DNA from: Viscum album
Lineage: Eukaryota > Streptophyta > Magnoliopsida > Santalales > Viscaceae
DNA length: 64,000 bases
Direction of reading: 5' to 3'
Assembly: GCA_963277665.1 (NCBI GenBank)
Contig: OY728143.1
Span: 533,730,394 to 533,794,393, forward strand
Numbering within the stretch: position 1 is the stretch's first letter; each line of letters begins with the position of its first letter. A model generated the notes under the pieces. That model did no database searches and was not told where the DNA came from. It saw only the letters and a program-made list of their open reading frames with translations. The position numbers were made by a program, and so were the translations under genes. This document shows, piece after piece, positions 50,701 through 63,870 of this stretch.

Positions 50701-53047
50701 TTGTAATAAAGTCATTAATTGATTTTAAAATGCAATATTTCCTTAAAAATGGTTTTCATTTGTTTTGGTGAGTAAAAAATATATTTCTGATTTTATGTAT
50801 TTATGTTTTTTATTTTAAATAATTTTTTAATAATAATTGAAAAATAAAATTTGTGTATTATTTTAGTATGATTTTGATAAAATGGATTTTCTATTGAATA
50901 TTTAACATTAAGATTTTTTAAAAGTGTCTTATCTATTGAATTATACAATGGAATTCATTTTTTCTGAGTGATTTTAATGTAGAAGTAGATAATTTTTTTT
51001 CAGATATTATATACATGTATTATTTCAATAAATCATATTTTATATCCTTGTATAAAAACAATTTATACTTCAGAAATCATTATTTCTAGAATAAATTTTT
51101 ATCTAGTTTTTCAGGTAAAATGTTAAAATATATCAGATCTATTATAATAATATATTTTTTAAAAAAATTTAAACAGTAAAATATTGATTATAAATAAAAT
51201 ATAATACATTGAAATTAATTTTTATCTTTAAGAATAATAAATATTGAAAATATATTATACATATTTAAAATTGGTAAAATGAGGGTGAAACTAAGGGGTT
51301 AAGGAAAAAAATATAACCCAACACCTTGTCTTATTTTATGGTTTTATAGTAATATATTTTCATGATCACTTAAATAATCTATTATAATTAAATTTTTTAA
51401 TTTGGAACCCAATCATGACTTTTATTACCATAATATAGACAATATTAGAATAAAAAAATAGGGTCATTGAATTTAATATAGTGATTAGAAATATGCATTT
51501 AGTTTTTGATTTCTCCAAATGTCAAATAAAATTTCCTAATTTTTTATTTTATTATATAAAATTAACAATTTTTTTTACAAAATACCATGGTGAAATTATT
51601 TTTACTCTAAAATAAATTTTTCTCAAAACACTTTTATTAATTCTATAAATGTATCTATATTAAAAGATATTTATTCTATATGAAAATTAATATTCGATAA
51701 ATTTAATTTATAATTGGGAATAACAATGTAAAAAATTATCTGTAAGTAAACATATATGGTTTGTTATGTAGTTATGTTGTCATGGTAAATGTAATATAAT
51801 TATTATTAAAAATAATTTTTTATTAAAATAGTTAAAATATGTGATAAAGAATAACATGTATCAAAAACCACCTCAAATGATATATATAGATTTAATTATA
51901 ATTACATAAATTCCAATATTATAATTTTAATTATCATAGTATCCATTTCAATTTTTATGATATGTATTTTAATTAATTATTTCCATCATTGCATGTGTCT
52001 CCTTTCACTGACTTATGATAGGACTCCCCATAAAATCTTATACACACCCCATGTTCCGTATATTATATCCATTTGATTAAAAAATTACATCCTAGAATCC
52101 TTTTCACTTCTTATTTCTTCAGGAAAATCAAAAACATCAAATTTTCATGTTATATAGTATTATACATTAGTGTTTTTCAGTAAAGTCATATAACTCATGA
52201 AATATTAATTTCAAATTAATTTTACAATTTATATATTATAAATTTACTGAATTCAATTATAATGTTAAAACATTTGTATTCACAATACATATAAATGTTA
52301 TAATTATAATCAAACAACAATTATCCAACCAAAATTCCACCAATTGGTAATTGAATGTATCGCCCTGAAATACTTGTTCCCTAGTGCAGCCACATACATA
52401 TATAATTAATTATGAATAACCATATTTAGTTGTTGATTATTATTATGTATTAGATATTTATATTGTATATAAATTTACATTATTATTTTTTTATAGAAAA
52501 ATTATTTTTTATTTTTATTTCATAATTTTATTATATATTGATAATATCTTTCATGTATAAATACAACCTACCATCTCCACAAATGTTGTAAATATATCTT
52601 CTATGAGTCAATTTTTATATAAATATATAAATATATATATTTATTATCTATTATTTTTATATAATTATAATGAATCTGGGGATGATTTATCAATGGGAAA
52701 TATTCATATACCGCAAGAGACAAAGTATTATTCTCTAGAAACATGAAACAAATAACACCCAAAAATTAAAATTTAAATAAGAAATTATTAATAAATTGAG
52801 AGGAAATTTTTTATTTTCATCACATATAAAATTATAAGTATGTATATGATTTTGGTACAATCATAAAACTAATTTACATTAAATACAATGTTGGATAGAT
52901 CTCATTTAATGTAACTGGATCTTCAAGCAAGGGACTTATTCTACAAACTAATTATTTTTGAGAAGTATTTTGGATTTAGATTAAAATGATGAAATAAAAT
53001 GACCTTCCTCTCATGAATCATGTGAATATTCAAATAATAAATTAATT

Positions 53048-53066
53048 TATATATATATATATATAT
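53048..53066. repeat. (TA)n microsatellite
   Basis: Nineteen bases of uninterrupted alternating TA within AT-rich DNA. Confidence 0.9.
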
Positions 53067-56000
53067 CATATTTTACTTTAATTATCCAGTATTTATGAAA
53101 ATAAGATAACAAAAGTAATTTTCTATGGAAAAACATGCATCTGTCCATTTCATCCAAAATACTTATTATTTCACATATATGTTTCCATTAAAATTATTAC
53201 ATGATTTATTTTATGAATATTTTATATTTTATCAGATTAATTTCTAACCACCAATTTATATTTTTAAATTTTTCTAAAAATTAATTTTATGTTTTTTTCT
53301 AACTAAGTTTCATTTGACATTGTGAAAAAAATGTGTAAGGAATAATTTTTGAAAGCTACACACCCTGAATGAAATATTCCACTCAAATATAAATTAAATG
53401 ATATTTTTCATAAATTAAATGTTCAAATCTTTATATTTGTTGATAATTATATTAAAAATATTTAGGAAATATATTTTTTTAACAAATTAATTAATAATGA
53501 AATGAGTATTTTTTCAAGAAAAACTATATGAAAAATTAAAAAATCTTTTATGATAACATTATTTGATGATTATTTCTCTTTTATGAGATATTATTCAGGG
53601 ATGACATCCTTACACATTAAATAGATGGATTATGATTATGAATATTTGATAATTATGGAACACAATTATTTTTCACTAGTAATACTACAATGAAATTTTC
53701 AAATGTTTAAGTAACCTATTTCATTTCCATCGGTTAGGATACATGATGAATGATTTATGAACATTTGGATGATGTATGAAATTATATTGATAATGTGATG
53801 AGTGGTCATGAAATTATATAACCCTTTCAATTCATTATGAAATGATAGATATATCCTGAGATAATAAGTAATGTAAAGGGGAGTAAACCTAGTATAGAAA
53901 GATGAATCTTCTATATTGATAGTATTTGGAGTGAACATTGAATAAAGGTATGAAATTATTTTTAGTGAACTTATGTCAATATTTTATTGAAGTAGTGAAA
54001 ATTTAATATGGAAGATATTTTTTATGATTAATTTTATGCTATAATATAAATTTTTTTCTTCACTGTTATTATCTAGTGGAATTTTTTCTGATATTTCCAT
54101 ATGATTCATTCATTTTTAAATTTCAATAATGATTTGATAATTTAATATTGTAAACTATGATATTTTTTTAAGGTTTTTAAATTTTATTAAAATTAGGTCA
54201 TAAACTTTTTCTAATATATAGTCTTACTTGACCTCCAATATGGTTATAGATTTCCCTTAAAGATCAACTAAGATCACCAATTCTTTTCATCCTTTTCCTA
54301 GGATATTATTAATTATTTAATAAAATTTATTTCTTATAAGAGTAAATTATAGGATGATCATTATATGAGATTTATAAAATCATTCTTGAGAAACTGATAA
54401 TGTGTCTTTTGTTTCCAAGGAATATAAAACATTAACTCATTGGAATAGTTCATAATGTTATGGAATAATTATTATTCGATTTTGATTTATTATATATATG
54501 TGTGTGGGTTGGGTAATAATGTATGATTCATTGTATAAGGTAATAGATGTGGTATTAGTCAATATTTCTATATTGGGGTTGAAAACATTTGTGAAAACCC
54601 TTTAAATAATTTTATGTATAAGAAAATATTAAATAGTATTTATAAACAATTGAGTTTCTAATTTGAAGAATAAACACATCCATTTATATAATCTACAAGT
54701 GGATATTGTTTTGTGAATAAAAAATTATAGGGATAATAATATGAAAATATTGGGTTGAGAATGTCTTGACCACTATGCAGGTTCACGTTGAGTTTTTTTG
54801 TACTACAGATATAGTTTGACACTCTAGGGGGATATTCATAGGATAAATGAAATTTTATTTACAAAATATTATTGAATATTGGAATATATAATCACAATAA
54901 ATCATCATGGTTGAAACTATGATGTCCTATATTGATTTTTTTTATTCTTATTTATACATTATATAAATGATTTATCTTGAAAATGTGGTTTATCATGATG
55001 ATTGATTATTTACGCACATTGTTTTTTGTATTTTTTTTGTTATGGTTCCAAAATTAACTACTTAACTATTGAATTTGATTGACAATTAACTAATAGTAGT
55101 ATTAAGAATGGAAATTTTATAGGATATGCAATGAAAAATAATTTTTTCATGTTCATGATAACATTTAATGACATGAATTATTCATGGATTAAAAATGAGA
55201 AATTGATCCAATAACAATTTTTATTTTCATCATGAGGCATTATCAATCATTATACCGTTGATCCACTACTCCAAATGTTTTCTAGAAATGGATCAAAAAC
55301 ACTTGAAATATGTTCTCAATTATACATATTTTGGAATGTAGAAATGTTATTTAACTTTTTACCATTTAGATGTATGAGAAGATATATTGTCTACTTTTAT
55401 CAATAACAGAAGGAAACATGTTTGATATAATATTGTGTAGTGGGATGAGTGAATAATCATATTATTCAGTATATATTTTCTATAAATTTATTATTTAATG
55501 TTGTAGAAGGAATACCATTTTATACAACACAATTATGAAGAATACATTTTTTCCTCAGAAGAATATTATAAAATACATTTGAAGTATGATTCTAGATTTG
55601 TCATCCATAATAAAAGAGAGATTGATAGATTCAATAGTGTAATAAAACAATGTTTCGGAATGGTTTTTTCTATAAGAGACATTAATTAGAAAAAATAAAT
55701 TGTTTAATTTGACATCAACGTGTAAATAGATAATCTTATTCTCCATAAATCTAATATTTTTAGTAATAAAGACATGATGAAATTCCAATGATATTATAAT
55801 ACTAATAACTTTTAGAATAATATGATGATCATTTAATTATGCTACATGATATGAATGATATATGTAGTGGGTTTTCTTATGGTTGATATTCAATTTTTTT
55901 TGTTTAAAAGTAGTTTATTAATTAATTGAATATTTATCTTCTAGGAATAATGTGTTTGGATTATGATGGTGATATGACACCATAGAATGATCTTTTTACA

Positions 56001-56700
56001 CTATAGTGTAACAAATTAATGTTGTAGAGATATTATGGAAACCAATGCTCAAATCAAATGGATAATGATGATGATCAACATCAATAGCAGAAAATATTGC
56101 AGATAAAGGTTAATCATATGTAATCACAATAACCTAGTTTTTTTATTAACAATATGTTTAAATGCACTCGTACCATTCACTCGATAACTACAAATATTTT
56201 TTTTATTTTTTTAGGGTTTCTAAATTTTTGAGCTAGTATTTTTCCCCATCACTCTATTTTATTAAGGAGAGATTGTTAAGAACAATACTCTTTCTCTTTA
56301 TGATCAAACTGATTTTCATAAATATCCTTATATGTTATTCTAATGATTCTATTTTGAGTATATTTCAAGAAATTAATATTCTTTATTTCTCTATTTTGGA
56401 ATAATATTAAATTGTTTAATCCATGTGAATATTTGAAAACGTGATTACAAATCACTTTTGCATGTTCTAGAAATACTATTCATGCTCTACGTGTTCAGAA
56501 ATCACTTTCGTGTGTTTTTAAAATATTTTCATTTAATACATTTATGAGAATAACATAAGGATGGAATCTATCATTTACATTATTGTATAACAGAAAATAT
56601 TGTTTAAGAAATCATTCATTATAATCAGAATTATGGAAGAATAACCCTATATTTAGATGGAACAATACACTCGGTATATCAGAAAAAAACCCTAATATAG

Positions 56701-56990
56701 TATGGAATGTCATGTTTGTTTCTTAATAGTATGGTTCATCAACATAACATTTACAAACATCCTTATGTTTTATCAAAAAATAATGGAACATATACCTTAC
56801 ATTTAGAAGTTAATAAAGTATGGATCATCAACCTTTCATTAATAATGAACCTCACAGCAGATATGTCTTATGTTTTAATAAAAATGAATGCATGTATATT
56901 ATACCATAAAATTGATAGTTGAAGAGAAACATATGGTTGATTAACCATACGTTGTCAAACCTTACGCTGTCAACCTTACATTATGACCAT
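56701..56990 (+). repeat. short tandem repeats upstream of E6
   Basis: TATGGWTCATCAAC occurs at 56730 and 56819, and CTTATGTTTTA at 56762 and 56867, giving two loose copies of an approximately 90-105-bp unit. A separate run of 14-15-bp units (CCATACGTTGTCAA, CCTTACGCTGTCAA, CCTTACATTATGAC) lies at about 56947-56989. Confidence 0.6.
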
Positions 56991-57034
56991 TACTTTTAGT
57001 GAAATAATGCTATGTAGTTGAACCCAATGTTTGT

Positions 57035-58080
57035 TGTTGGAATATTAAATTATGACTTTATTGTCAAACAGTCTTTATGCATATTATTAGGCTGATTTAA
57101 TTCCAAATTCAAAGCCATAATTTAATTTCTGTCTTTGACTTATTAAAATCCCTTTATTTCTGATTCTAAGGATCGATTGAAGAGGAGATTTTCATTCCAA
57201 ATTTTAGGGGATTTACAAATAATTTGTTATAAAAAATTTTAATATCCTGATTCTAAATGATACATTTGAGGATCTAAATTATTAAGGAATACTCTCGACA
57301 TGATTATATATATATATATCTGGGTTAATTTGAATTAAAATAGGGCGTGAATGATGGATCAATGTGAAAATGATTAGAAGAAAAAGCTCCCTAGTTTTTC
57401 ACTTCTACAGTTTATAGAGACATTCGAGATTTACCGATCTGTTGTTACATGGAATGACCAAACTCTGTTTTTTGAAGATGAAGAAGAAACACATTGATGA
57501 TTCACTGTTTCAACAATGATGATATTTCATGAATCCATTGTGGTTGGAGTCGCTAAATTTATTTATATATCTATTGCAAATGGATTGACTCAGAACTATC
57601 CTTATCGGAAGAATAGTTTTTTTAAAGATGACGATCTCTCTACATTATGTTCTGTGATGCTAAAACTGTGATAAAAAATTGTGTAGTATATCAAGACAAA
57701 CTCTCTCTTTATTTTGAGTATCCAGATTCTTGTACTAAGATGTGTATTTAGTTTTATGTATTAACCAAAAAGAACTATTTTTAGTATTAACTTGTAAAGG
57801 TGTCTACTACATGCACTCAATTGTGGACAGTCTTCTGTTAATGGGACCAGATAGTTAAAATCACCATGCTCCTGGAAGTAGAGTATTAGTTGAGTGGACT
57901 ATGGGCCTTTTGTTCCTTGAACTACATTACATCCTTTCGTTCATTATGTGTTTATTTTCCACTACATAAAAAACTGATAATTTTAAAATAATAGAATCAG
58001 TCATTATAACGATTAGTGATCAATTTGAAAAAGACACAATTCACCCACCCTCTTCTGTGTATTTGTTATAACCTGATCCA
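57035..58080 (+). repeat. E6 5' LTR (Ty1/copia, SIRE/Maximus-like)
   Basis: TGTTGGAATATT at 57035 is a typical copia LTR start, and the block ends in TCCA at 58080, five bases before the PBS. The length, about 1.05 kb, suits the SIRE/Maximus lineage. A TA-rich run at 57305-57319 could include the promoter TATA. The 3' LTR lies outside the window, so the left boundary rests on the TGTTGG start alone. Confidence 0.65.
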
Positions 58081-58085
58081 ATAAT

Positions 58086-58097
58086 TGGTATCAGAGA
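58086..58097 (+). other. E6 primer binding site (initiator Met tRNA)
   Basis: TGGTATCAGAGA matches the initiator-Met-tRNA complement over 11 bases, in the usual place just after the LTR. Confidence 0.9.
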
Positions 58098-58148
58098 AGG
58101 AGATTTTGTCAAATCTATTATAAGGTGAAATGTTTTGGATTATACCAA

Positions 58149-59150
58149 GCATAATGACTAATACACGAGATGGTATATTAATGGTTCGAGCTCACTACTT
58201 CAATGGTGATAATTATGGATGCTAGAAATCAAGGATGATAATTTACATAATGAACCTTTGATACATAGTCTACATGAAAATTCTAATTCCCAATGTGATT
58301 CTAGAGAATCCTATAACATTGAGTACTAATATAGAAGTAGATTATGACATAAAACAGAAATCTATGAATGCTATCATCTGTGGTCATGGGCCAGATGAAT
58401 TCAATGGAGTGTCATAGTTCCCTAATGCTTATTAAATGTGGGAGACAATTGTAGTTTCTTATGAAAGTACTAACAATGTCAAACAGATTATGTAAGCCAC
58501 TTCTAAATTAAAATTTGACACATTCAAAATTTTCAATGGATAATGAATCACCTAGATGAATGGAATACTTAGATAAATTTTTAATAACAACCCTTCCCTG
58601 TGAGATCCTCTCAAACAAGAAGATCAAGCCCATGAATGAACTAAGAGTATTACCACATAAGTGGAATGAAATTTTTTTTGCTATTAGACAATCATCAATA
58701 GTCAAGTTCTATATATTAGAGAATTAATTGGAACTCTGATGATGTAATAATCTGTCATGAAATATGAAGAAAATGAGTACAAAGTCATGATCAGGAGAGA
58801 AAATATTTAATTCAATGTAACATCCCAAAATTAGAGCAGAATGATGATTAATGAAATCAAAATAAAATCATATAGTTATAATTCATCAAAATCAGTTGTC
58901 GAACTCGCTCCAAAATCATTAAAGATTAGTAAATTATACAGAAAAAAGAATGGATTCATAAAATCCATAAAAAACAAAAAAGAACTGATGGAATTAATTT
59001 ACAATGAATGAAAAATGTTGGGTCACATAATACATGATTGTCCTCAATTAATAGGAGAAAAGAATAATAAATTTTTTAAAACCACTGATTTTGAGGAGAA
59101 AGGAAAAAAGGGAAATGAATGCTACTTGGAGTGTCTCTGAAGACTCTAGC
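58149..59150 (+). pseudogene. E6 gag remnant
   Basis: From the ATG near 58149, HYFNGDNYGC-stop-KSRM corresponds to the copia gag N-terminal FDGxNYxxW motif, with Trp lost to a stop. KQKSMNAIICGHGPDEF and YESTNNVKQ follow, in the order seen in SIRE-type gag. Another frame then carries DKFLITTLPCEILSNKK and ELRVLPHKW. The zinc knuckle at 59000-59041 keeps G-H and the final Cys, but Cys1 is Tyr and Cys2 is a stop. At least one frameshift separates the two halves. Confidence 0.8.
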
Positions 59151-59739
59151 ATTTCATCAAATTATCACTCAGAAAATGAGTAATTATATCTAAATGAAAA
59201 AATGGTCATTGTGGTAGAAGCTAATGACGTATAGTCTTATTGCTCATTTGATTCTGATTCTAGTTCTAGTTGTTGAAATAATAAACTTTCAGCCAACTAC
59301 AACATGATGGAATAAAAATATTATTCCTTATTTTAGAAAGATAAACCACTGAAAAATATTCACTTTACTATTTCACATGAATGAGAAACTCTATTAAAAA
59401 AACATCTAGAATTAATTGAAAAATATAACTCATCAACCACAAATTATTTATATACTGAAAGTAAAATAAATTCACTTCAAAGGGCTGTAAAAAACATAAA
59501 AAATGCAGCTTTTATTTTTTAAAATTGAGAAAACACACTAAATAAAATTCTTATAAAAATGTGATTAAAATTTAAAGATATTGAATGTGAATTAAATTTG
59601 AGAAACCCTAACTATATAAGAAATATTTGGTTCTAAGTACAACATGAAATTTTTTTAACTTCTATGGAACAAAAGGTCACATATCTAAAAATAATTATTT
59701 AAGGGAACCCCAAATAAGATGGATCGAGAAGGCGTTTGT

Positions 59740-60090
59740 TGCATACAATTTATATGATTCAATTTATTAAAAAAACAATGAAATTTTGGATTCCTAGGTC
59801 TTTTTTTGGCTTATACTGTGGGGCTCAACAAAAAATGGGTACCAACACAATCCTTTGTTTAAATTCCATTTCATGAAGCGGGTCACAATAGCTGGACTAG
59901 AATATGGTATATGGAATGTGGCTAATCATGGAAAATCAGTTGAAACATATCCTATTACAGAACTCTAACTCAAAAGTATGTAGGACTTATCCCATTTTGT
60001 TACAATTCCAATGGTTAAATTATTTTCATTGGCATTATTGGAGATCCAGTTGTTGTCTCAATTAATAGAGTAATCTATCTACGATTATTG
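59740..60090 (+). pseudogene. E6 protease remnant
   Basis: WYMECG at 59905-59922 occupies the position of the copia WYLDSG active site; Glu replaces the catalytic Asp. Downstream VGLIPFCYNSNG and IIGIIG-like text match the protease domain, which then runs into LLKQKLISISQ, the usual bridge to the GAG-pre-integrase domain. The stretch 59150-59740 between the knuckle and here is low-complexity and lysine-rich, and I could not assign it. Confidence 0.72.
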
Positions 60091-61210
60091 AAACAAAAAC
60101 TAATAAGTATCTCTCAAATCATTGATGATGATTATTTTGTTGATTTGTCTTACAACTGTTGTTCTATTTTTAACGATAAATTACATAAATGTAAAGCACC
60201 TAGAAATAATAATGATTATACCCTGGACTTAAATTCCTTGTGTAATCCAAAATTAAACTGCTTAACTGCTAAGAAATCTGAATCATGGACCTAACATAGA
60301 AGACAATGACATTGCAATATATATGAATTACATATGTTGTATAAGAAATACATAGTTTCTAATATTCCTAGTCTCATATTTTAATGTAATAGATTATGGG
60401 AAGCATGTATACTTGGAAAGCATCACAAATCATACATCAAATATGTTAACAAAATTTTTACATCTAAACATCTAGAACTAATCCTTTTGGATTTGTGTAG
60501 ACATTCAAGAATAGAAATCTTGGATGGTAAATTATATGTTAATGTTTTAGTGGATGAATGTTCTATATTTACTTGTATATAGTTTCTAAAATATATATCT
60601 GAATCTTTTAATATATTTGAATGTTTTTGCATTGCTGTCCAAAATAAAAAAGGTTTTAAAATAATTTCATTAAGAAGTGATCCTGGTGGATAATTTGAGA
60701 ATCTGGAATTTAATTATTTTGCCTCAAATATGGGTATTAAACAAACCTTACTTTTAATAGGAACACCACAACAAAATGAAATTTTTGAATGTATAAATAT
60801 AACTATTTAAGAAATAGATATGGCTACTCTAAATGAGTGCAGACTTCCTACCTATTTCTGCGTGGAGGATGTATGTACAACTATCTATATAATGAATATA
60901 GTTTTAATTTAACCAATCATTAAAAAGACAACCAATGAACTTGGGAATAATTGAAAACATAATGTATATTACATTAATTATTTTGGATTATATGTTTACA
61001 CCATAAACACCAACAACAATTTTGGTATGTTTTATCCAAAATATGATGAATGCATTTTCATAGTATATTCTACTACTTCCAAAGATTATATTGTTTATAA
61101 TAAAACATCATGGATTTTTGATGAATCAATTCATGTGAAATTTGATGAATCTGATCCCTTTGAGAAAAGGAATACCAAATTGATGTATCTAACTCTAATG
61201 ATTACATGAG
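60088..61210 (+). pseudogene. E6 integrase remnant
   Basis: The GAG-pre-integrase region (60088-60294) ends in AKKSESWT, and the zinc-binding residues follow, partly lost (HRRQ-stop-H; WEACILGK, where one Cys is Trp). The core keeps all three acidic residues: LELILLDLC (Asp, about 60477-60500), LRSDPGG (Asp, about 60673-60693) and PQQNEIFECIN (Glu, about 60767-60800). The C-terminal region has KKTTNEL, FGMFYPKYDECIFIVYSTTSKDYIVYN and ESIHVKFDES (to 61209), typical of copia integrase. Several stops interrupt it. Confidence 0.88.
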
Positions 61211-61439
61211 ACTACAGAACATAATCGATGATTTTAAAAAATATATAAATGAAATTATGTCCAATTCAAAATAACATGACATTGTATAACCTAATAGTGT
61301 GATACCTAGATATTCTAGAACCAAAATGAATCACACTTTTGTAATTGTTATAGTATACTAGGACACTGGAATGAAAACAAGAAGAAATGTATGAAATATT
61401 GTAGAATTCTCTACCTTTCTATCCCAAAAATAACATAAG

Positions 61440-62340
61440 ACAATCATAGAAGCCTTAGATGATGACAATTAAAAGATAAAAATGCAATAAGAACTAATCC
61501 AATTCAATAGAAATGATGTTTTGAATTTAGTCAAATGAACTACGAACTATGCAGTTTTAGGAAGATAAATGTGTCTTTGTAAATAAACATGATTTCCAAT
61601 AAATAATAACAAGGAATAAAGCAATACTAGTAGCTATAGGATATAATTAGAATGAAGGTATAGTTTATCCATAGACCTTTGCACCTGTTACTATATTAGA
61701 TGCTATTAGAGTCCAATTATCCTATGCATGTCATATGAACACTAAATTATTTCAGATGGATGTTAGGTATGCATTATTAAATGGTTACTTTCTAGAGGAT
61801 GTTAATGTTGAGAAACCTCCTGGTTTTGAAAATTCTCAAAAATGATATTTTGTTTTAAAACATACTAATGCTCTTTATGGACATAAACAAAAACTCATAA
61901 CTTGGTATGAATGATTATGTTAAATTCATTTGAAAATTTATTTTACTGTTGGGATTGCATATCCATCATTTTTTATGAAAAATATTAACTCTAATATTTT
62001 ATTGGTTCAAATTTATGTTGAAGATGTAATTTTTGGTTTAAAAAACTAAAAACTTTTCCATGAATATTTAATATTAATTCAAAAAAAATTGAAATGAGTA
62101 TGATGGGTGAATTAAATTTCATTTTATGACTTCCAATTTATCAAAAAGATTTTTTAAATTGTTTTATTAAAAGATAATACATTACATATTTACTAAAGAA
62201 ATTTGGACATGAATAAAACAAGACATATCAAATACCTATGTGTACAAATATTAAACAAGATTAAGATGAATCTAGAAAACCAGTTGGAAACTAGTTATAT
62301 TGTTGTACGATTGGTAATTTATTATATCATGCGGCTTGTA
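61440..62340 (+). pseudogene. E6 reverse transcriptase remnant
   Basis: The copia RT motifs are in order: QFNRNDVLNLV, ITRNKAILVAIGYN, TFAPVTILDAIR, KLFQMDVRYALLNGY, VEKPPGFEN and NALYGHKQ. The catalytic YVDD motif is YVED (62014-62025), so the first Asp of the pair is Glu. Frame changes occur near 61570. The connection region (62100-62340) is barely recognisable. Confidence 0.88.
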
Positions 62341-62938
62341 GGCCAGATATAATGTATTTAGTATGTCTTTCTGTTAGATTTCAGTCTGATCCTAAATAAT
62401 CTCACTTAAGTGGTGTCACAATAATTATTAGATATTTTAAAAGATAAATACTTCAATAATTTCTCTATCAAAACACATAAGATTTTAATTTAATATCACA
62501 TTTATATATTGAATTTAGAAGTAGCATATTATATAGAAAAAAATCCTCAAGTACTTGTATTTTTTTATGAAAATCACTAGTGTTATGTTTTAGTAAGAAA
62601 CAACAGTCAGTTACCCTATCAAAAGCTGAGGAAAAATATGTATCTGCAGGTAGTTGTTGGGCACAAGTATTGTGGATGAAAAACACTCATATGGAAATTG
62701 GACTAAATTTTATGAATTCACATATTTTATGTAATAATACAAGTGATATAAATATTTCAAAAATACTATTAATCATTCTATAACTAAGTATATTGTTATC
62801 AGACATCATTTTCTAGGTGATCTTATTCTTAAAAATGATATATAAATAGAAACTGTAAGTACTGAAATTCAATTAGCAGATATTTTTACCAATCCACTTC
62901 CCATTATGAGGATTGATTTTATTAAGGGAGAGCATTGA
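62341..62938 (+). pseudogene. E6 RNase H remnant
   Basis: KQQSVTLSKAEEKYVSAGSCWAQ and LWMKN (62580-62783) match the copia RNase H. ILCNNTSDINISK has Asn for the catalytic Asp of the usual CDNTSAI motif. RHHFLGDLILKNDI-like and STEIQLADIFTNPLP follow in another frame, ending in IDFIKGEH and a stop near 62938. Confidence 0.85.
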
Positions 62939-63660
62939 TTATTTGATTTTAAAAGAATTTTTTATTTTATTTTTTTAATAATTTCTAATCTTCAATGTTT
63001 TAAATAATTAATTTTTATTTTGAATAATTTAATATGTTATTTTTATTTTTTTCCCACATAACTTTTATTTTATTTAAATAATGTAGGGATTATTAGGTAA
63101 GTAAATGACATAGGAATCAAGAGTGGTAGAAACTTTTTCAAATTCCAATCTTGTTCATTTTCTCAAAACCATTCAAAACATCTAAAACCTTTACCACCCC
63201 CTTCTACCTTTGTCTAAACCTGAAAAACCCAAAACATTTGAGCCTTTAGAACTATGAAATAGAAATGTTCAAGATGAAGTGAATCAGGGATAAAGAAGAT
63301 AGTACTGCCAAGCATCAGTGCAAGACATGAAGATTGATGTTATGTGGAAAAGTAATATACCTGGATTGGTTTTATGAAACGGATCTCATGTGGTGGAAAG
63401 CACTTGATTTTCAGAATCCTGAGCAAAACATTCAGTGGAAAAAATAAAGATCTTCTATATGATGTAGTGCTTCTTCACGTTTTCTAATCCATTGTTTCCA
63501 GTCTTGGAGATACAGATGACACCATATTTTCGAAAATTGAAGATGAAAATTTTTAAAATTCATATGTGGAAATATATAGAATCATAAACATCCCTCATAA
63601 TGTTGTTTTTCATTCCGACATAAAAAATATTGGAGATGATGAACATAAGTCAAATAAAAT
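62939..63660 (+). other. E6 post-pol spacer
   Basis: AT-rich sequence followed by a segment rich in TCTCAAAACC, CCACCCCC and AACCTGAAAAACCC (about 63170-63235). No LTR start follows the pol end, and this stretch does not resemble the 5' LTR. SIRE/Maximus elements have a spacer and an env-like frame here. An alternative is an unrelated insertion. Confidence 0.45.
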
Positions 63661-63870
63661 TATGTTAATTTTTTTGCTTCTATAATATTAAGAAAATTGA
63701 TAGTGAAGGATATGGAACCCGATCAGAAGATTCTTATTATTTTTGTGCAAACATGGATTTCACCTAGAATGTTTGAGAAGGAGATAATTTTTTATCCGGA
63801 CTTGTACATAATATTTTTTCTTATGATCGAAATCAATTTGAATTTTCTTAGATATATGGTATGATTTCTC
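63660..63870 (+). pseudogene. E6 env-like ORF remnant (tentative)
   Basis: A readable stretch, LRKLIVKDMEPDQKIL ... PDLYIIFFLMIEINLNFLRYMV, resembles the conserved core of env-like or plant transposon proteins encoded downstream of pol in SIRE/Maximus elements (pattern: I-V-P-R...D-L-x-L-I...I-N-W). The similarity is by eye and short. The role of these proteins is not settled, and no membrane segment or signal can be judged here. Confidence 0.4.

Larger units (their letters stand above)
38701..57034. other. AT-rich gene-free stretch, unclassified
   Basis: About 18 kb with very high A+T, few CG dinucleotides, and only short reading frames (under 80 codons) on both strands. I looked for RT, integrase, gag knuckles, transposase motifs and plant gene domains and recognised none. 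Frames such as 39791-40000, 41386-41610, 46801-47010 and 53699-53938 have biased composition and no motif. The likely nature is very old transposon DNA eroded by C-to-T change, but this is inference. Short (TA)n runs occur, for example 53048-53066. Small repeats near 56701-56990 are listed separately. Confidence 0.6.
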
